A stretch of DNA of 64,000 nt from CAIQPS01 sp963783835 (lineage in GTDB: Bacteria > Actinomycetota > Thermoleophilia > RBG-16-64-13): contig CAWAOX010000011.1 in the NCBI GenBank assembly GCA_963783835.1, positions 21,888-85,887 on the forward strand. The letters run 5' to 3'. This document shows positions 34,684 to 44,187 of this stretch, piece by piece (positions within the stretch are counted from its first letter, which is position 1; each line of letters begins with the position of its first letter). The notes below the pieces were generated by a model. The model did not search any database. It worked only from the letters and a program-made list of their open reading frames with translations, and was not told the DNA's origin. A program made the position numbers and the translations under genes.

Positions 34684-35856
34684 TTATAGCCCCGCCTCGC
34701 GGTGCTTGACGGCGATGGCTTCAGCCAGCGCGTCCACCTTGAGCAGGTCTTCGGCGGTCGGACATCCTTTGACGATCACCGGCTCGATGACCTCAGCCTT
34801 CAGGCCGGTGGTGAGGCCCACGATGTGTTCCACGGCGCTCGTGGCCCAACCGTAGGTCACCATGGCCGACAGGAAGCGTACCTTGGGCTTGAGTTCATTG
34901 GCCAGATACAGGGCCGACACCATGAGCGGATGCGGATGGGTCATCACCGTCGGCGTAGCGGCCACCACAGTCGCGGCGTCCACCAAGACCGTCGCCAGTT
35001 TGCCCAGATCCGCTCCCTGGAGGTTCATCCGTTCCACCTTGACCCCCCGATCGATCAGAGCCCCGGTCAGCCGGTCGACCATAACGGCGGTGCTCCCATG
35101 CATCGTCACGAACGGTATGAGGACGAGGTTGTGCGGCGGCGCCTCGACCCAGTCCCGATAGGCGTCGATGATGAACTGGGGGCGGCCGTAGGCCGGGCCG
35201 TGGCTGGGGCCGATGAGCTGGGCGCCCAGCGGCTCCACCTTGTCCAGGTTCTTCTTGAGCATAGGTCGGAACGGCATCATGATCTCGGCGAAGTAGCGCT
35301 TTGCTGCCGGATACACCTCTTCCTCGGCGCCGAAGAGGTCGCTCGTGGCCAGATGCGAGCCGAACAGGTCGCAACTGAAGAGGACCTGGTCCTCGACGAG
35401 GAACGTGGACATCGTCTCCGGCCAGTGTGCCCAGGGCGTGTATACGAACCGCAGGGTCTTGCCGCCCAAGGACAGCTCTTCGCCGTCCTCCACCGCCCTC
35501 ACCACGTCGCCGGAGACCTGCACGTGCGTGGCCAGCAGGTCCACAGCCCTGGCGCTGCAGAGCACCTGCGCCTCAGGGTACCGGGAGAGGACCACCGGCA
35601 GGGAACCCGAGTGATCTTGCTCCACGTGCTGGATCACTACGTAGTCGATCCGGTCCACACCCCGGAGCTTGTCGAGAAGGACCGCGGTCATGGTCGGGTC
35701 TACCGTGTCGAGCAAGGCCGTCTTCTCGCTCCCGCTGACCAGGTACGAGTTGTAGCTGGTGCCCTCGGGCAGGGAGATGAGCGCGTCGAAGATCCTCCGG
35801 TCCCAGTCGACCGCGCCTACTGCGTAGACGCCCTCCCGCAGTTCACGTGGCTCCAT
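34684..35856 (-). CDS. Flavodiiron protein FprA (A-type flavoprotein)
   Basis: Reduces O2 and/or NO at a diiron site, 390 residues. An N-terminal metallo-beta-lactamase domain carries the diiron motif His77-x-Glu79-x-Asp81-His82, then AHWPETM and FSCDLFGSH. A C-terminal flavodoxin domain (about 250-390) includes PFVTMHGSTAVM and AATPTVMTHPHP. GAGGAGGG lies before the ATG. Same strand as hisG but 37 bases apart. Hcp, rubrerythrin and YgbA in the window point to a shared stress role. Confidence 0.93.
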   Translation of the reverse strand: MEPRELREGVYAVGAVDWDRRIFDALISLPEGTSYNSYLVSGSEKTALLDTVDPTMTAVLLDKLRGVDRIDYVVIQHVEQDHSGSLPVVLSRYPEAQVLCSARAVDLLATHVQVSGDVVRAVEDGEELSLGGKTLRFVYTPWAHWPETMSTFLVEDQVLFSCDLFGSHLATSDLFGAEEEVYPAAKRYFAEIMMPFRPMLKKNLDKVEPLGAQLIGPSHGPAYGRPQFIIDAYRDWVEAPPHNLVLIPFVTMHGSTAVMVDRLTGALIDRGVKVERMNLQGADLGKLATVLVDAATVVAATPTVMTHPHPLMVSALYLANELKPKVRFLSAMVTYGWATSAVEHIVGLTTGLKAEVIEPVIVKGCPTAEDLLKVDALAEAIAVKHREAGL

Positions 35857-35978
35857 CCGCTATCACCCTCCTCGCCTCTCGTCGCGCATCTGACGCTCGT
35901 ATATCTACCCCCCGGCAAACGTATCGAGGGGCGCGCCGTTGATACCGGGCCCATACTACGGGAATATGACTCCCTGAC

Positions 35979-37307
35979 ATGCCCGAAACCATTCTTCGCG
36001 CCCGCGAGATACTACGCACCTGGTGGCCGCTCGCCGCCAGTTGGATCCTCATGGGGTTCGAAGGACCCGCCGTCGCGGCGGTAGTATCCCGGCTCCCCAA
36101 CCCTACCGTCAACCTTGCCGCCTGGGGCGGCGTGGTCTTCCCGCTGGCGCTCATGGTCGAGGCCCCGATCATCATGATGCTCGCGGCATCCACCGCGCTG
36201 TGCCGCGACTGGGACTCCTACATCAAGATGCGCCGCTTCATGAACCAGTTGGGAGCCGGCCTGACGGCGCTCCACATCCTCATCGTGGCCACGCCGCTGT
36301 ACTACGTGATCGCCGAGGACCTGCTCGGCGCTCCCAAAGCAGTCCTGGCGCCTGCCCGGATCGGCCTGTTCATCATGATCCCCTGGACCTGGTCCATCGC
36401 CTACCGGCGCTTCCACCAGGGCATACTCATCCGCTTCGGCCACTCTCTCAAGATCGGCATTGGTACAGCCGTGCGTTTCTTGGCCGACGCCACGATGCTC
36501 GCGATCGGCTACTTCAGCGGCTGGCCGGGGATCGTCGTGGCGGGCTGCGGGATGATCGCCGGTGTGCTCACCGAGGCCTTCTACGTCCATCTGGCCGTGC
36601 GTCCCACGCTGCGCGACCAGCTGAGACCCGCACCTCCGGTGAGGATCCCGCTCTCGACCCGGGCCATGCTCGACTTCTATATCCCTTTGTCGCTCACCCA
36701 GGTGCTGATACTCATCGCATACCCCATAGGCAGCGCGGCCATGAGCCGTATGCCGCTGCCGCTGCTCTCTCTGGCAGCCTGGCCGGTGGTGGGAGCCGTC
36801 CGGTATATCACGGGGAGTTTCGGCGGCGCCTACAACGAAGTGGTGGTGGCACTGGTGGAGCGCAGACAATCTTCCCGGCCCCTGTTCCGCTTCGCGGTAA
36901 TCATCGCCGGCGTCGCCACGGCCTCTCTCGTCGTGCTCACCATCCCCGCGGTATCGACAGGAATCTTCGCCGATCTCATGGGTCTGGCCGCCCCCCTGCC
37001 GGCCATGATCCACAAGTCCTTGTACATACTCCTGCCCATGCCTGCCATCGCCGTGGCGCAGAGCTACTTCCAGGGAATGATCCTCCACAGCCGCCGGACG
37101 CGCAGCATCACCGAGGCAGTGCTGATCTTCCTGGGCGTGGTCACGGTGGCCCTCATCGCCGGCGTACTGTGGGGCGGCGCAGTGGGCCTCTACGTGGCGC
37201 TGGTAGCCTTCACGTTCGGAGAATTGGTGCGCACCTGCTGGCTGTGGTTGCGCAGCCGCGATGCCCGGCGGGCGGTGTCCGAACGGGACGCGTTGCCGGC
37301 CTCCTAG
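35979..37307 (+). CDS. Polytopic membrane protein of the MOP/MATE-like group (ANKH-like)
   Basis: A 442-residue protein with about 12 membrane helices and short loops. The 12-helix pattern with two similar halves, and motifs such as GFEGPAVAAVVSRLPNPTVNLAAWG, resemble progressive-ankylosis (ANKH)-like and MATE transporters of the MOP superfamily. The substrate is unknown. Alone between divergent fprA and convergent leuD. In mammals ANKH moves nucleotides, citrate or pyrophosphate; whether this bacterial form does so is unproven. Confidence 0.65.
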   Translation: MPETILRAREILRTWWPLAASWILMGFEGPAVAAVVSRLPNPTVNLAAWGGVVFPLALMVEAPIIMMLAASTALCRDWDSYIKMRRFMNQLGAGLTALHILIVATPLYYVIAEDLLGAPKAVLAPARIGLFIMIPWTWSIAYRRFHQGILIRFGHSLKIGIGTAVRFLADATMLAIGYFSGWPGIVVAGCGMIAGVLTEAFYVHLAVRPTLRDQLRPAPPVRIPLSTRAMLDFYIPLSLTQVLILIAYPIGSAAMSRMPLPLLSLAAWPVVGAVRYITGSFGGAYNEVVVALVERRQSSRPLFRFAVIIAGVATASLVVLTIPAVSTGIFADLMGLAAPLPAMIHKSLYILLPMPAIAVAQSYFQGMILHSRRTRSITEAVLIFLGVVTVALIAGVLWGGAVGLYVALVAFTFGELVRTCWLWLRSRDARRAVSERDALPAS

Positions 37308-37329
37308 GGTCGCGTTGCTCAGCAGCCTT

Positions 37330-37827
37330 CTAGCGCGTCCGTTCCTCCACGACGCGCTTCCGGATGTAGGGGATCAGCCCGCCCGCGTCGACGATGGCCT
37401 GCCGGGCCGGCGGCAGCGGCTCCACCGGGTAGCTCTTGCCGGTGGTGACGTTGGCCACCTCTCCCTCCTTGAACTCCAACTCGTCGCCCTCGGCTGCCTC
37501 GATATCGGGGCAGATGATCAGCCGAAGACCCAGGTTGACGGCGTTCTGGAGAAAGATGCGCGAGTAGTTGTTGGCGACCACCGTCAGGTCCCAGCCCTTG
37601 AGGCAGGAGGCCGCCTGCTCTCGCGACGAGCCGGTACCAAAATTGCGGTCCGCGACCACGACGCTACCCGGCGCGACGGCCCCGTCTCTGAGCTTCTTGT
37701 TGAACTCGGTCGCATCGGCGAAGCAGTATTGCGGAGTCTCGGTGGGAAGCACCGTGGCCATGAAGCGGCCCGGATAGATGGCATCGGTCGAGACGTCGTC
37801 GCCGAGGCGGAAGACCACCTTCGCCAT
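37330..37827 (-). CDS. leuD: LeuD/aconitase-like hydro-lyase small subunit
   Basis: Swivelling domain of the isopropylmalate isomerase/homoaconitase type, 165 residues. DVSTDAIYPGRF and RNFGTGSSREQA (substrate-binding Ser/Arg loop) are present. One base after leuC, so the two subunits are made together. Length is that of the archaeal/thermophilic type. Whether the substrate is isopropylmalate, homoaconitate, dimethylmalate or methylcitrate cannot be fixed; the genes beside it are not leuA/leuB. Confidence 0.85.
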   Translation of the reverse strand: MAKVVFRLGDDVSTDAIYPGRFMATVLPTETPQYCFADATEFNKKLRDGAVAPGSVVVADRNFGTGSSREQAASCLKGWDLTVVANNYSRIFLQNAVNLGLRLIICPDIEAAEGDELEFKEGEVANVTTGKSYPVEPLPPARQAIVDAGGLIPYIRKRVVEERTR

Positions 37828-37828
37828 C

Positions 37829-39112
37829 TCAGGCTCCTTTCCGGGGGTCGGTTATCTCCCCGCGCAGCGCGCTGACCGCCGCCGTACAGGGCGAGGCCAG
37901 GTAGACGGACGAGTTGGGGTTGCCCATCCTGCCCTTGAAATTACGGTTCGTCGTCGCGAGGGCCACCTCCCCGTCCCCCAGCGCGCCTTGGTGGATGCCG
38001 AGGCAACAGCCGCAGCCGGGATTCATGATCACCGCGCCGGCGTCGGCAAGGTCGCTCAGGTAGCCTCTGCGCATAGCTTCCCTCCAGATGCGCCAGGAAG
38101 CCGGAAAGACGAGCATCCGGGTGCTCGCAGGCAGCTTCTTGCCCCGAACCACCGCTGCGGCCGTCTCCAGGTCGTCCAGCCTGCCGTTGGTGCACGATCC
38201 GATGACCACCTGGTCGATCTTGATACCTTCGACCTCGCCGACCGGCACCACGTTGTCCACGGTGTGCGGCCGGGCGACCTGCGGCTCCAACCGGGTGACG
38301 TCGATCTCGACCACTTTCTCGTAGCCGGCGTCCGGGTCCGGGGCCACGGCCGTGAAGGGCCCTTTGGCGCAGGCTTCCTCCCGCAGGTAGCGGAAAGTCT
38401 CCTCGTCGGCCGGCACGATCCCGCAGGTGGCACCTGCCTCGACCGACATGTTGCAGAGCACCAGCCGGCCCGACACCGACATGTGTTTGATCGCGCGCCC
38501 ATGGAACTCGATCACCCGGAAATTGGCGCCCTCCGCTGAGATCATGCCGATCAGGTAGAGGATGAGGTCCTTGGCCCCCACGTACGGTCTGAACTCCCCG
38601 TCGGCGACGACCTTGATGGTGGCCGGGACTTCCACGTTGACCATCCGGCCGAGAGCCCACACGCCCGCCATGTCGGTCGCCCCCACGCCGATGGCCATCG
38701 CTCCCATGGCCCCATGGCTGCTGGTGTGGCTGTCGGCGCCGATGACCACCATGCCCGGCAGCACGTAACCGCTCTCGGCCAGGATCTGGTGGCAGATGCC
38801 GCCTGCGTCGCCCCGCACGTCGTGAAACTTCGTGATCCCCTGCTTGGCCACGAAGTCCCGGATCTTCTTCTGGTTGGTGGCCGTCTTGGCCGTCTCCGCG
38901 GGTACGCGGTGGTCGAAGATGATCGCGATCTTCGCCGGGTCCCACACGGCCGGCTCGAGGCCTGTCCCTTCGAAGATCTCGGCGTACTGGTTCATGATCA
39001 GCGCCGAGTTCTCGTGAGACATGGCCAAGTCGACCGCCGGCTCCACGACCATGCCGGGCGACACCTCCGCCAGCCCGGCCGCGCGGGCCAGTATCTTCTC
39101 AGCAACAGTCAT
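37829..39112 (-). CDS. leuC: LeuC/aconitase-like hydro-lyase large subunit
   Basis: Fe-S catalytic subunit, 427 residues, from the ATG at 39112 with AAAGGAGA upstream. GADSHTSSHGAMGAMAIGVGATDMA, IGSCTNGRLDD and NPGCGCCLG carry the three cluster cysteines. It belongs to the 420-residue group used in leucine, lysine-type homoaconitate or dimethylmalate pathways. The gene downstream is its small subunit; upstream are a lyase and a dehydrogenase. Confidence 0.87.
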   Translation of the reverse strand: MTVAEKILARAAGLAEVSPGMVVEPAVDLAMSHENSALIMNQYAEIFEGTGLEPAVWDPAKIAIIFDHRVPAETAKTATNQKKIRDFVAKQGITKFHDVRGDAGGICHQILAESGYVLPGMVVIGADSHTSSHGAMGAMAIGVGATDMAGVWALGRMVNVEVPATIKVVADGEFRPYVGAKDLILYLIGMISAEGANFRVIEFHGRAIKHMSVSGRLVLCNMSVEAGATCGIVPADEETFRYLREEACAKGPFTAVAPDPDAGYEKVVEIDVTRLEPQVARPHTVDNVVPVGEVEGIKIDQVVIGSCTNGRLDDLETAAAVVRGKKLPASTRMLVFPASWRIWREAMRRGYLSDLADAGAVIMNPGCGCCLGIHQGALGDGEVALATTNRNFKGRMGNPNSSVYLASPCTAAVSALRGEITDPRKGA

Positions 39113-39191
39113 TCCCACGGGCCTGTCTCCTTTCGGGCGTCCAATGGCCAATCAGGCCGGGCGGGCTCTCCGGGCCCCGGCCGCCGGGGTC

Positions 39192-40124
39192 TTAGCCGAC
39201 GATCTTCTTCGCATCTCCGTACTTGGCCTCCATTCGCTGGTGCGGCAGGTACTCGTCTTCCATGCACTTGTATTCCTTCAGCCCCACGAAGTCGGTGTAC
39301 TCCTCGAAAGAACTGGCCCATTGGGTCTGCCCGGGCAGGGTGCCGGTCGGCGACGCCTTGAGGGCGGTGAAGAACTCCATGAGCGCCTTGTGCGCGACCA
39401 TGATGGAGGCGACGGGGATAGAGACGCGGCCCACACCCATGGCCGCGAGCTCGGGGATGGGTATGAGCTCGGTCTTCATGCCGCTGATCGCGTCCATGAG
39501 GTTGACCGAGAGCGGCCCCTTGACTTCCTTGACCGCCCGCTCCACGTCGGCCCTGGTCCTGATGCCGTCGATGAAGCCCAGATCGGCGCCCGCCTCCAGG
39601 TACAGATTGCACCGGGCGATGGCCTCGTCCAGGCCCAGCACGCTCGCCGCGTCGGTGCGGGCATTGATGATGAAGTCGGCATCCAACCGGTCGCGAACGT
39701 CGGCGCAGGCCCTCACCTTGCCCGCCATCTCCTGGGCGTCGATGACTTCCTTGCCTGCCATGTGGCCGCAGCGTTTGGGAAAGACCTGGTCCTCGATGTT
39801 CATGCCCGCGACGCCCATGGCGATCAACCGCTCGGCGATCCAGGCCGCGTTCACCGCGTTGCCGCCGCCGGTGTCGATGTCGGCCATCACCGGGATGTCG
39901 ACGGCCTGGGCGATGTTCCAGGTGACGTCCAGAACGTCCTTCATCTGCACGAGGCCAACGTCGGGCTTGCCCAGGACCGAGCCCGCAACGCCGTACCCCG
40001 ACACCTGGATGGCCTCGAAGCCGCACTTCTCGATGACCATGGCGCTGAAAGCGTCGTGCGCTCCCGGCACGACCACCGCCCGCCGCTCCATAATGGCCTT
40101 GCGCAGCACAGCCGACTTCTTCAC
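39192..40124 (-). CDS. Isocitrate lyase/PEP mutase-family lyase (methylisocitrate or dimethylmalate lyase-like)
   Basis: Cleaves C-C bonds of 2-substituted malate-type acids, 310 residues. TIM-barrel motifs: ADIDTGGG (Asp82 and Asp84 for metal), the active-site loop FPKRCGHMAGKEV (Cys119), INARTDA. KRCGH followed by MAGK points to the methylisocitrate/dimethylmalate lyase branch rather than isocitrate lyase or PEP mutase. The extended C-terminus (about 265-310, with SSFEEYTDFVGLKEYKCMEDEY) is present. Cotranscribed with LeuCD-type genes, so it may process the product of that hydro-lyase. Confidence 0.83.
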   Translation of the reverse strand: MKKSAVLRKAIMERRAVVVPGAHDAFSAMVIEKCGFEAIQVSGYGVAGSVLGKPDVGLVQMKDVLDVTWNIAQAVDIPVMADIDTGGGNAVNAAWIAERLIAMGVAGMNIEDQVFPKRCGHMAGKEVIDAQEMAGKVRACADVRDRLDADFIINARTDAASVLGLDEAIARCNLYLEAGADLGFIDGIRTRADVERAVKEVKGPLSVNLMDAISGMKTELIPIPELAAMGVGRVSIPVASIMVAHKALMEFFTALKASPTGTLPGQTQWASSFEEYTDFVGLKEYKCMEDEYLPHQRMEAKYGDAKKIVG

Positions 40125-40162
40125 TTCGTACCCTCCTCCCGGCGAACCGGGTCCCTGATTGC

Positions 40163-41281
40163 CTACAGCCTGGAGGCCACGGCCTCCGCCATCTCCATTG
40201 TCGTGTTTGCGCCATCCATGTCGTAGGTGCGCACTTTGCCCTCGGCGATGACCGCCGCCACCGCTTCTTCCAGCAGGGCGGCCTTGCCGCCCTCGCCCAG
40301 CCAGTCGAGCATCATCTTGGCGGCCAGGATCGTCGCGAGCGGGTTCACCTTGTTCCGGCCCGCGTATTTGGGCGCCGAGCCGTGGGTGGGCTCGAACACG
40401 GCCAGTTGGGCCCCGATGTTACCGGAGCAGCCGAAACCCAGCCCGCCGACCATCTGGGCGCACAGGTCGGAGATGATGTCCCCGTAGAGGTTAGGAGCGA
40501 CCAGCACGTCGTAGTCGAACGGGTTCTTCAGCAGCCACATGCAGATTGCGTCGATGTTGGCGTCGTTCACCTGGATGTCGGGAAACTCCGTGGCCACGGA
40601 GCGCGCGGCATCGAGGAAGAGGCCGTCGGTGGCCCTGACTACGTTGGCCTTGTGGACGATGGTGACTTTTTTGCGCTTGTGGGCGCGCGCGAACTCGAAG
40701 GCCGCCCGGGCGATGCGCTCGGACCCGGCCCGAGTGTTGATCTTGCAGGAGACGGCGTACTCATCACCGGGCAACTTCTGGAAGGGAGCGAAGCTCTTGG
40801 AGAGATGCCCGAGGATGTCCGCCAATTCCTGGGGCACCGGGTTGAACTCGACGCCCGCATACAGATCCTCCGTGTTCTCCCGGAAGACGACCAGATCCAG
40901 CCCCTCTTTGAAGTTGATCGGATTGCCGGGGTAAGCCTTGCAGGGCCGCAGACACACGTATAGGTCGAAAAGCTGACGCATGCGCACGATCGGGGACCGG
41001 TAGACCAGACCCTTGCCTTGAAGCTCGGGCACCAACTCCGCCTCGGCGGCCTTGACCGGCTTGGAGGTGATGGCCCCGAACAGAGCGGCATCGACGCTCT
41101 TTAGCAGGTCCACCGTCCGCTGCGGGAAGGCGTCGCCTTCCTGACGCCAGCACTCCCAGCCGATGTCACCTTCTACGTACTCGGCATCGAATCCCAGGCG
41201 GTCGAGGACCAGCCGAGCCGCCGCGCAGACCTCTACGCCTATCCCGTCGCCGGGCAACCAGCCGATCTTATGCTTTGCCAC
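40163..41281 (-). CDS. Isocitrate/isopropylmalate dehydrogenase-family enzyme
   Basis: NAD(P)-dependent beta-decarboxylating dehydrogenase, 372 residues. GDGIG near the N-terminus, RENTEDLYAGVE, the metal Asp in NLYGDIISDL and FEPTHGSAPKYAG are conserved. The substrate loop reads RSPIVRMRQLFDLY: Ser96 and the arginines are as in isocitrate dehydrogenase, but the Asn that binds the gamma-carboxylate is Ile98. It differs also from the LeuB loop. So a malate derivative without that carboxylate is suggested (inference). First gene of the lyase-LeuC-LeuD run. Confidence 0.85.
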   Translation of the reverse strand: MAKHKIGWLPGDGIGVEVCAAARLVLDRLGFDAEYVEGDIGWECWRQEGDAFPQRTVDLLKSVDAALFGAITSKPVKAAEAELVPELQGKGLVYRSPIVRMRQLFDLYVCLRPCKAYPGNPINFKEGLDLVVFRENTEDLYAGVEFNPVPQELADILGHLSKSFAPFQKLPGDEYAVSCKINTRAGSERIARAAFEFARAHKRKKVTIVHKANVVRATDGLFLDAARSVATEFPDIQVNDANIDAICMWLLKNPFDYDVLVAPNLYGDIISDLCAQMVGGLGFGCSGNIGAQLAVFEPTHGSAPKYAGRNKVNPLATILAAKMMLDWLGEGGKAALLEEAVAAVIAEGKVRTYDMDGANTTMEMAEAVASRL

Positions 41282-41321
41282 TCTCTACTCCTCCCTCCAC
41301 ACAGAACCTGCATCAACCATA

Positions 41322-41834
41322 TCACTGAGGACTGTCGAGGAATCCTTTCCACCGGGCGATGTGCCCGTATTCGTCCGCCCGGTCCTTCTCGATGAAAACC
41401 CGGGTCTCGTCATCCCATTCCGCACTCGCGAGCAACTTGCCGTAATGTTCGACGGCCTTGTTCTCGACCCAGATGCCGGTCTTGAGCACCCGCTCGGCGC
41501 CCATCATCCGTGAGCCGAGACCGAACACGTAGCCGGCCAGCCAGAAGCGGCCGCGTAGCTTGGCCGGCTTGAAGCCATACTCGTAGAGCCGCGTCTGGAA
41601 GTCCTGCGTGTGCGTCATCTCGTTGGACATGGCGTTGATCAGGGCGGTGTTGAGGGGGGTGGCATCCTTGGTGATCTGGCACTTGTAGATGTTCGTCGCC
41701 ATGATCTCCAGTGAGTGGAGCGTCCGAAGCCCTTTCTTCAGCGCCTTTCTCTTGTCTTCCCCGAGGTCCCGCCCTCTGGGCCTGACCTGCGCTTCCCTCA
41801 TCTCCGGCCGGATGATGGTGATGTCGTATGTCAT
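41322..41834 (-). CDS. Coq7-like/ferritin-like diiron protein
   Basis: A 170-residue four-helix protein. ATG at 41834; an upstream in-frame start is less likely. Diiron ligands show the COQ7 pattern: a Glu in LHSLEIMATNIYK, ExxH in NEMTHTQD, WVENKAVEHYG, and ExxH in DEYGHIARW. COQ7 hydroxylates demethoxyubiquinone, but ubiquinone is not expected here, so it may be an oxidase or peroxide-detoxifying relative. Lies 40 bases after the start side of the dehydrogenase gene, so perhaps part of its transcript. Confidence 0.75.
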   Translation of the reverse strand: MTYDITIIRPEMREAQVRPRGRDLGEDKRKALKKGLRTLHSLEIMATNIYKCQITKDATPLNTALINAMSNEMTHTQDFQTRLYEYGFKPAKLRGRFWLAGYVFGLGSRMMGAERVLKTGIWVENKAVEHYGKLLASAEWDDETRVFIEKDRADEYGHIARWKGFLDSPQ

Positions 41835-42030
41835 CTGTGCCTCCCGTCGATGCTTCTCCCCGATTGCTCTACCACTCAGCCTCTCGCGTCCCCCTCGTTC
41901 CGTCAAGCAAGTCATCGAGCGCCCACCGATCCAGCCCGATGCGGTTGCCGGAGGGCGGGTCGCGCGAGTATCCTCGCATCATCATCATCAGACATCCGCT
42001 CTCCGAAGAGCCAAGGAGGATCACCAACGC

Positions 42031-42735
42031 ATGGAATGCCCGCATTGTGGCTCGGACTTCGAATCCACCCCCCATACGTTCTCTCTCGGGATCGACCAGG
42101 ACGGTACCTGGCAGATCGCGAACTCAAGATGCCCCACCTGCGACCGCCTGATAGTCGCCGTCTGCTCCAAGGAGGGCAAGAAGTACCCCGCCTATCCGGC
42201 CGGCTCCCTTAGAGCCAGGCTCAGCGAGGACGTGCCCGCCGACCTGGCGTCCGAGTACTGGGCGGCCGGCCAGGTACTCCCTTACAGCGAGGAGGCGTCC
42301 GCCGCTCTCTCCCGCCGGCTGCTGCAGCGCGTGCTCTCGCGCCAGGCCGGCGCCGGCTACGGGGGTCTGGCCGAGCAGATAAGGCGGGCGGTCGCGTCCC
42401 CCGCGATGCCGCCCTATCTGAAAGAGGCCCTGGAGACGCTGGCCAAGGTAGCCAGGCTGGAAGCCGACGAGCCGAAGAGCTTTCACTGCGAGGTACTCGC
42501 CCCGGTGAACGAAGGAGAAGCGGAGTGGCTGCTTGACGTGCTCCAGCCGCTCCTCGAGTTCTACTACGTGCAGCCCGCCCGCCTACGCCGCAAGCGCTAT
42601 GCCGTCGAGGATAGGATCGCACCGGCCCTGCCGGCGGAACTCGAAGACGCGGAGAGCGCCAGCGAGGGTTGGAGCGTCGTCACTGCCGAAGCGCCGACCG
42701 AGAATGCCGCCCAGGAGGCGTGCAATGAGCGCTGA
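42031..42735 (+). CDS. DUF4145 domain protein with zinc ribbon
   Basis: A 234-residue cytosolic protein. An N-terminal zinc ribbon (Cys3, Cys6, Cys34, Cys37) is followed by the all-helical DUF4145 region (about 75-200). AAGGAGGA precedes the ATG. It overlaps the following aminotransferase gene by 11 bases. DUF4145 is found in restriction/defence contexts and elsewhere; no such neighbours are seen here, so its job is unknown. Confidence 0.75.
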   Translation: MECPHCGSDFESTPHTFSLGIDQDGTWQIANSRCPTCDRLIVAVCSKEGKKYPAYPAGSLRARLSEDVPADLASEYWAAGQVLPYSEEASAALSRRLLQRVLSRQAGAGYGGLAEQIRRAVASPAMPPYLKEALETLAKVARLEADEPKSFHCEVLAPVNEGEAEWLLDVLQPLLEFYYVQPARLRRKRYAVEDRIAPALPAELEDAESASEGWSVVTAEAPTENAAQEACNER

Positions 42736-44038
42736 CCTGGATGGTCCCGGGATAAACCGCCTCCGCGCCGAGGCGTTGCCGCGCGGTGTGGTGAGCGCGA
42801 CCACGTCGATCGTGGGCAGCGCGAAGAACGCCATCATCACCGATACCGAAGGCCGGGAGTTCGTCGACTTCGCCGGCGGCATCGGGGTCATGAACGTCGG
42901 CCACTCGCACCCGCGCGTGGTCGCTGCCGCCCGCGCGCAGATCGAGCGGTTCGCCCACACCTCCATCAGCGTCTTCCCCTGGGAGTCGTACATCAAGCTG
43001 GCCGCGCGGCTGAACGAGAAGGCGCCCGGAGCCACCCCAAAGCGCAGCATGTTCGTCAACTCGGGGGCGGAGGCCGTCGAGAACGCCGTCAAGATCGCCC
43101 GCTGCGCCACCGGGCGCCCGGGAATCATCGCCTTCGCGAACGGCTTCCACGGCCGCACCAACATGACCATGGGGCTCACTTCGAAGATCGTCCCCTACAA
43201 GAAGGACTTCGGCCCCTTCCCGGCCGATATCTACCGCATCCCGTACGCCTACTGCTACCGGTGCCCCCTCAACCTCGACTATCCGGCGTGCGGAGTGGCG
43301 TGCGCGGAGCTTCTGGAGCAGGGTTTCGAGAACCAGTACCAGGCCGACAGGATCGCGGCCCTCATAGTCGAGCCGGTGCAGGGTGAGGGCGGCTTCATAG
43401 CGCCGCCACCCGAATACCACGCGAAGCTCAAGGCCATCTGCGAGGACAAGGGCATCCTGTTCATCGCCGATGAGGTGCAGACCGGGTTCGGCCGCACCGG
43501 TACGCTGTTCGCCATGGAGCAGTACGGCGTGGAAGCCGACATCATGACCACCGCCAAGTCGATCGGGGCGGGATACCCCCTGGGTGGCATCACCGGCAAA
43601 GCCGAGGTCATGGACAGGCCCGACCCGGGCGGCATTGGCGGCACTTACGGCGGCAACCCGCTCGCGTGCGAGGTGGGGCTGGCCGTCTTCGACATCATGG
43701 AGGACGAGCGCCTGCCGGAACGCGCCGTCGAGATCGGGCGGCGGGTGACGGAGCGCTGGACTGCCATGCAGGAGCGCTTCCCGCAGATCGGCGACATCCG
43801 CGGGCTCGGGGCCATGATGGCCATGGAGCTTGTGGAAGATCCGAAGACCAAGAAGCCGGCCACCGCGCTTACCAAGGCTTACAGGGTCAAGCTGTATCAG
43901 AACGGTCTGGTGAACGTCATCGCGGGCACATACGACAACGTAGTCCGCACTCTGATGCCTCTTACCATCGAGTGGGAGACGCTGGAGAGGGGTCTGGACA
44001 TCATGGAGGAGACACTCGGCCAGGTCGTCGCGTCCTAG
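42725..44038 (+). CDS. GabT-like class III aminotransferase
   Basis: PLP aminotransferase, 437 residues, of the 4-aminobutyrate/ornithine group. Motifs: FVDFAGGIGVMNVGHSHP, NSGAEAVENAVKIAR, GFHGRT, FIADEVQTGFGRTG and the PLP lysine in TTAKSIGAGYPLGG. A CYRCPL segment and several cysteines (about 170-190) are typical of GabT. It overlaps the DUF4145 gene. 4-Aminobutyrate is the likeliest donor, but no gabD semialdehyde dehydrogenase is in the window. Confidence 0.92.
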   Translation: MSADLDGPGINRLRAEALPRGVVSATTSIVGSAKNAIITDTEGREFVDFAGGIGVMNVGHSHPRVVAAARAQIERFAHTSISVFPWESYIKLAARLNEKAPGATPKRSMFVNSGAEAVENAVKIARCATGRPGIIAFANGFHGRTNMTMGLTSKIVPYKKDFGPFPADIYRIPYAYCYRCPLNLDYPACGVACAELLEQGFENQYQADRIAALIVEPVQGEGGFIAPPPEYHAKLKAICEDKGILFIADEVQTGFGRTGTLFAMEQYGVEADIMTTAKSIGAGYPLGGITGKAEVMDRPDPGGIGGTYGGNPLACEVGLAVFDIMEDERLPERAVEIGRRVTERWTAMQERFPQIGDIRGLGAMMAMELVEDPKTKKPATALTKAYRVKLYQNGLVNVIAGTYDNVVRTLMPLTIEWETLERGLDIMEETLGQVVAS

Positions 44039-44187
44039 TGGCGCCGGGCACACGCAGCGACCCTGAGAGAGAGCGCCCGGAGCCCGGTACCGCCGGGCAC
44101 CGCGCGAACGGCGGTCCAGCCACACGGCGTCCCCGCACGCCAGGTCAGGACCTCGAGCGCAGATCCTCCGCCGTCACCCTCTCCGAC

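Noticed and set aside
42680..44125. A 481-codon minus-strand frame opposite the GabT-like gene
   Set aside because: Antisense shadow of a well-supported gene.
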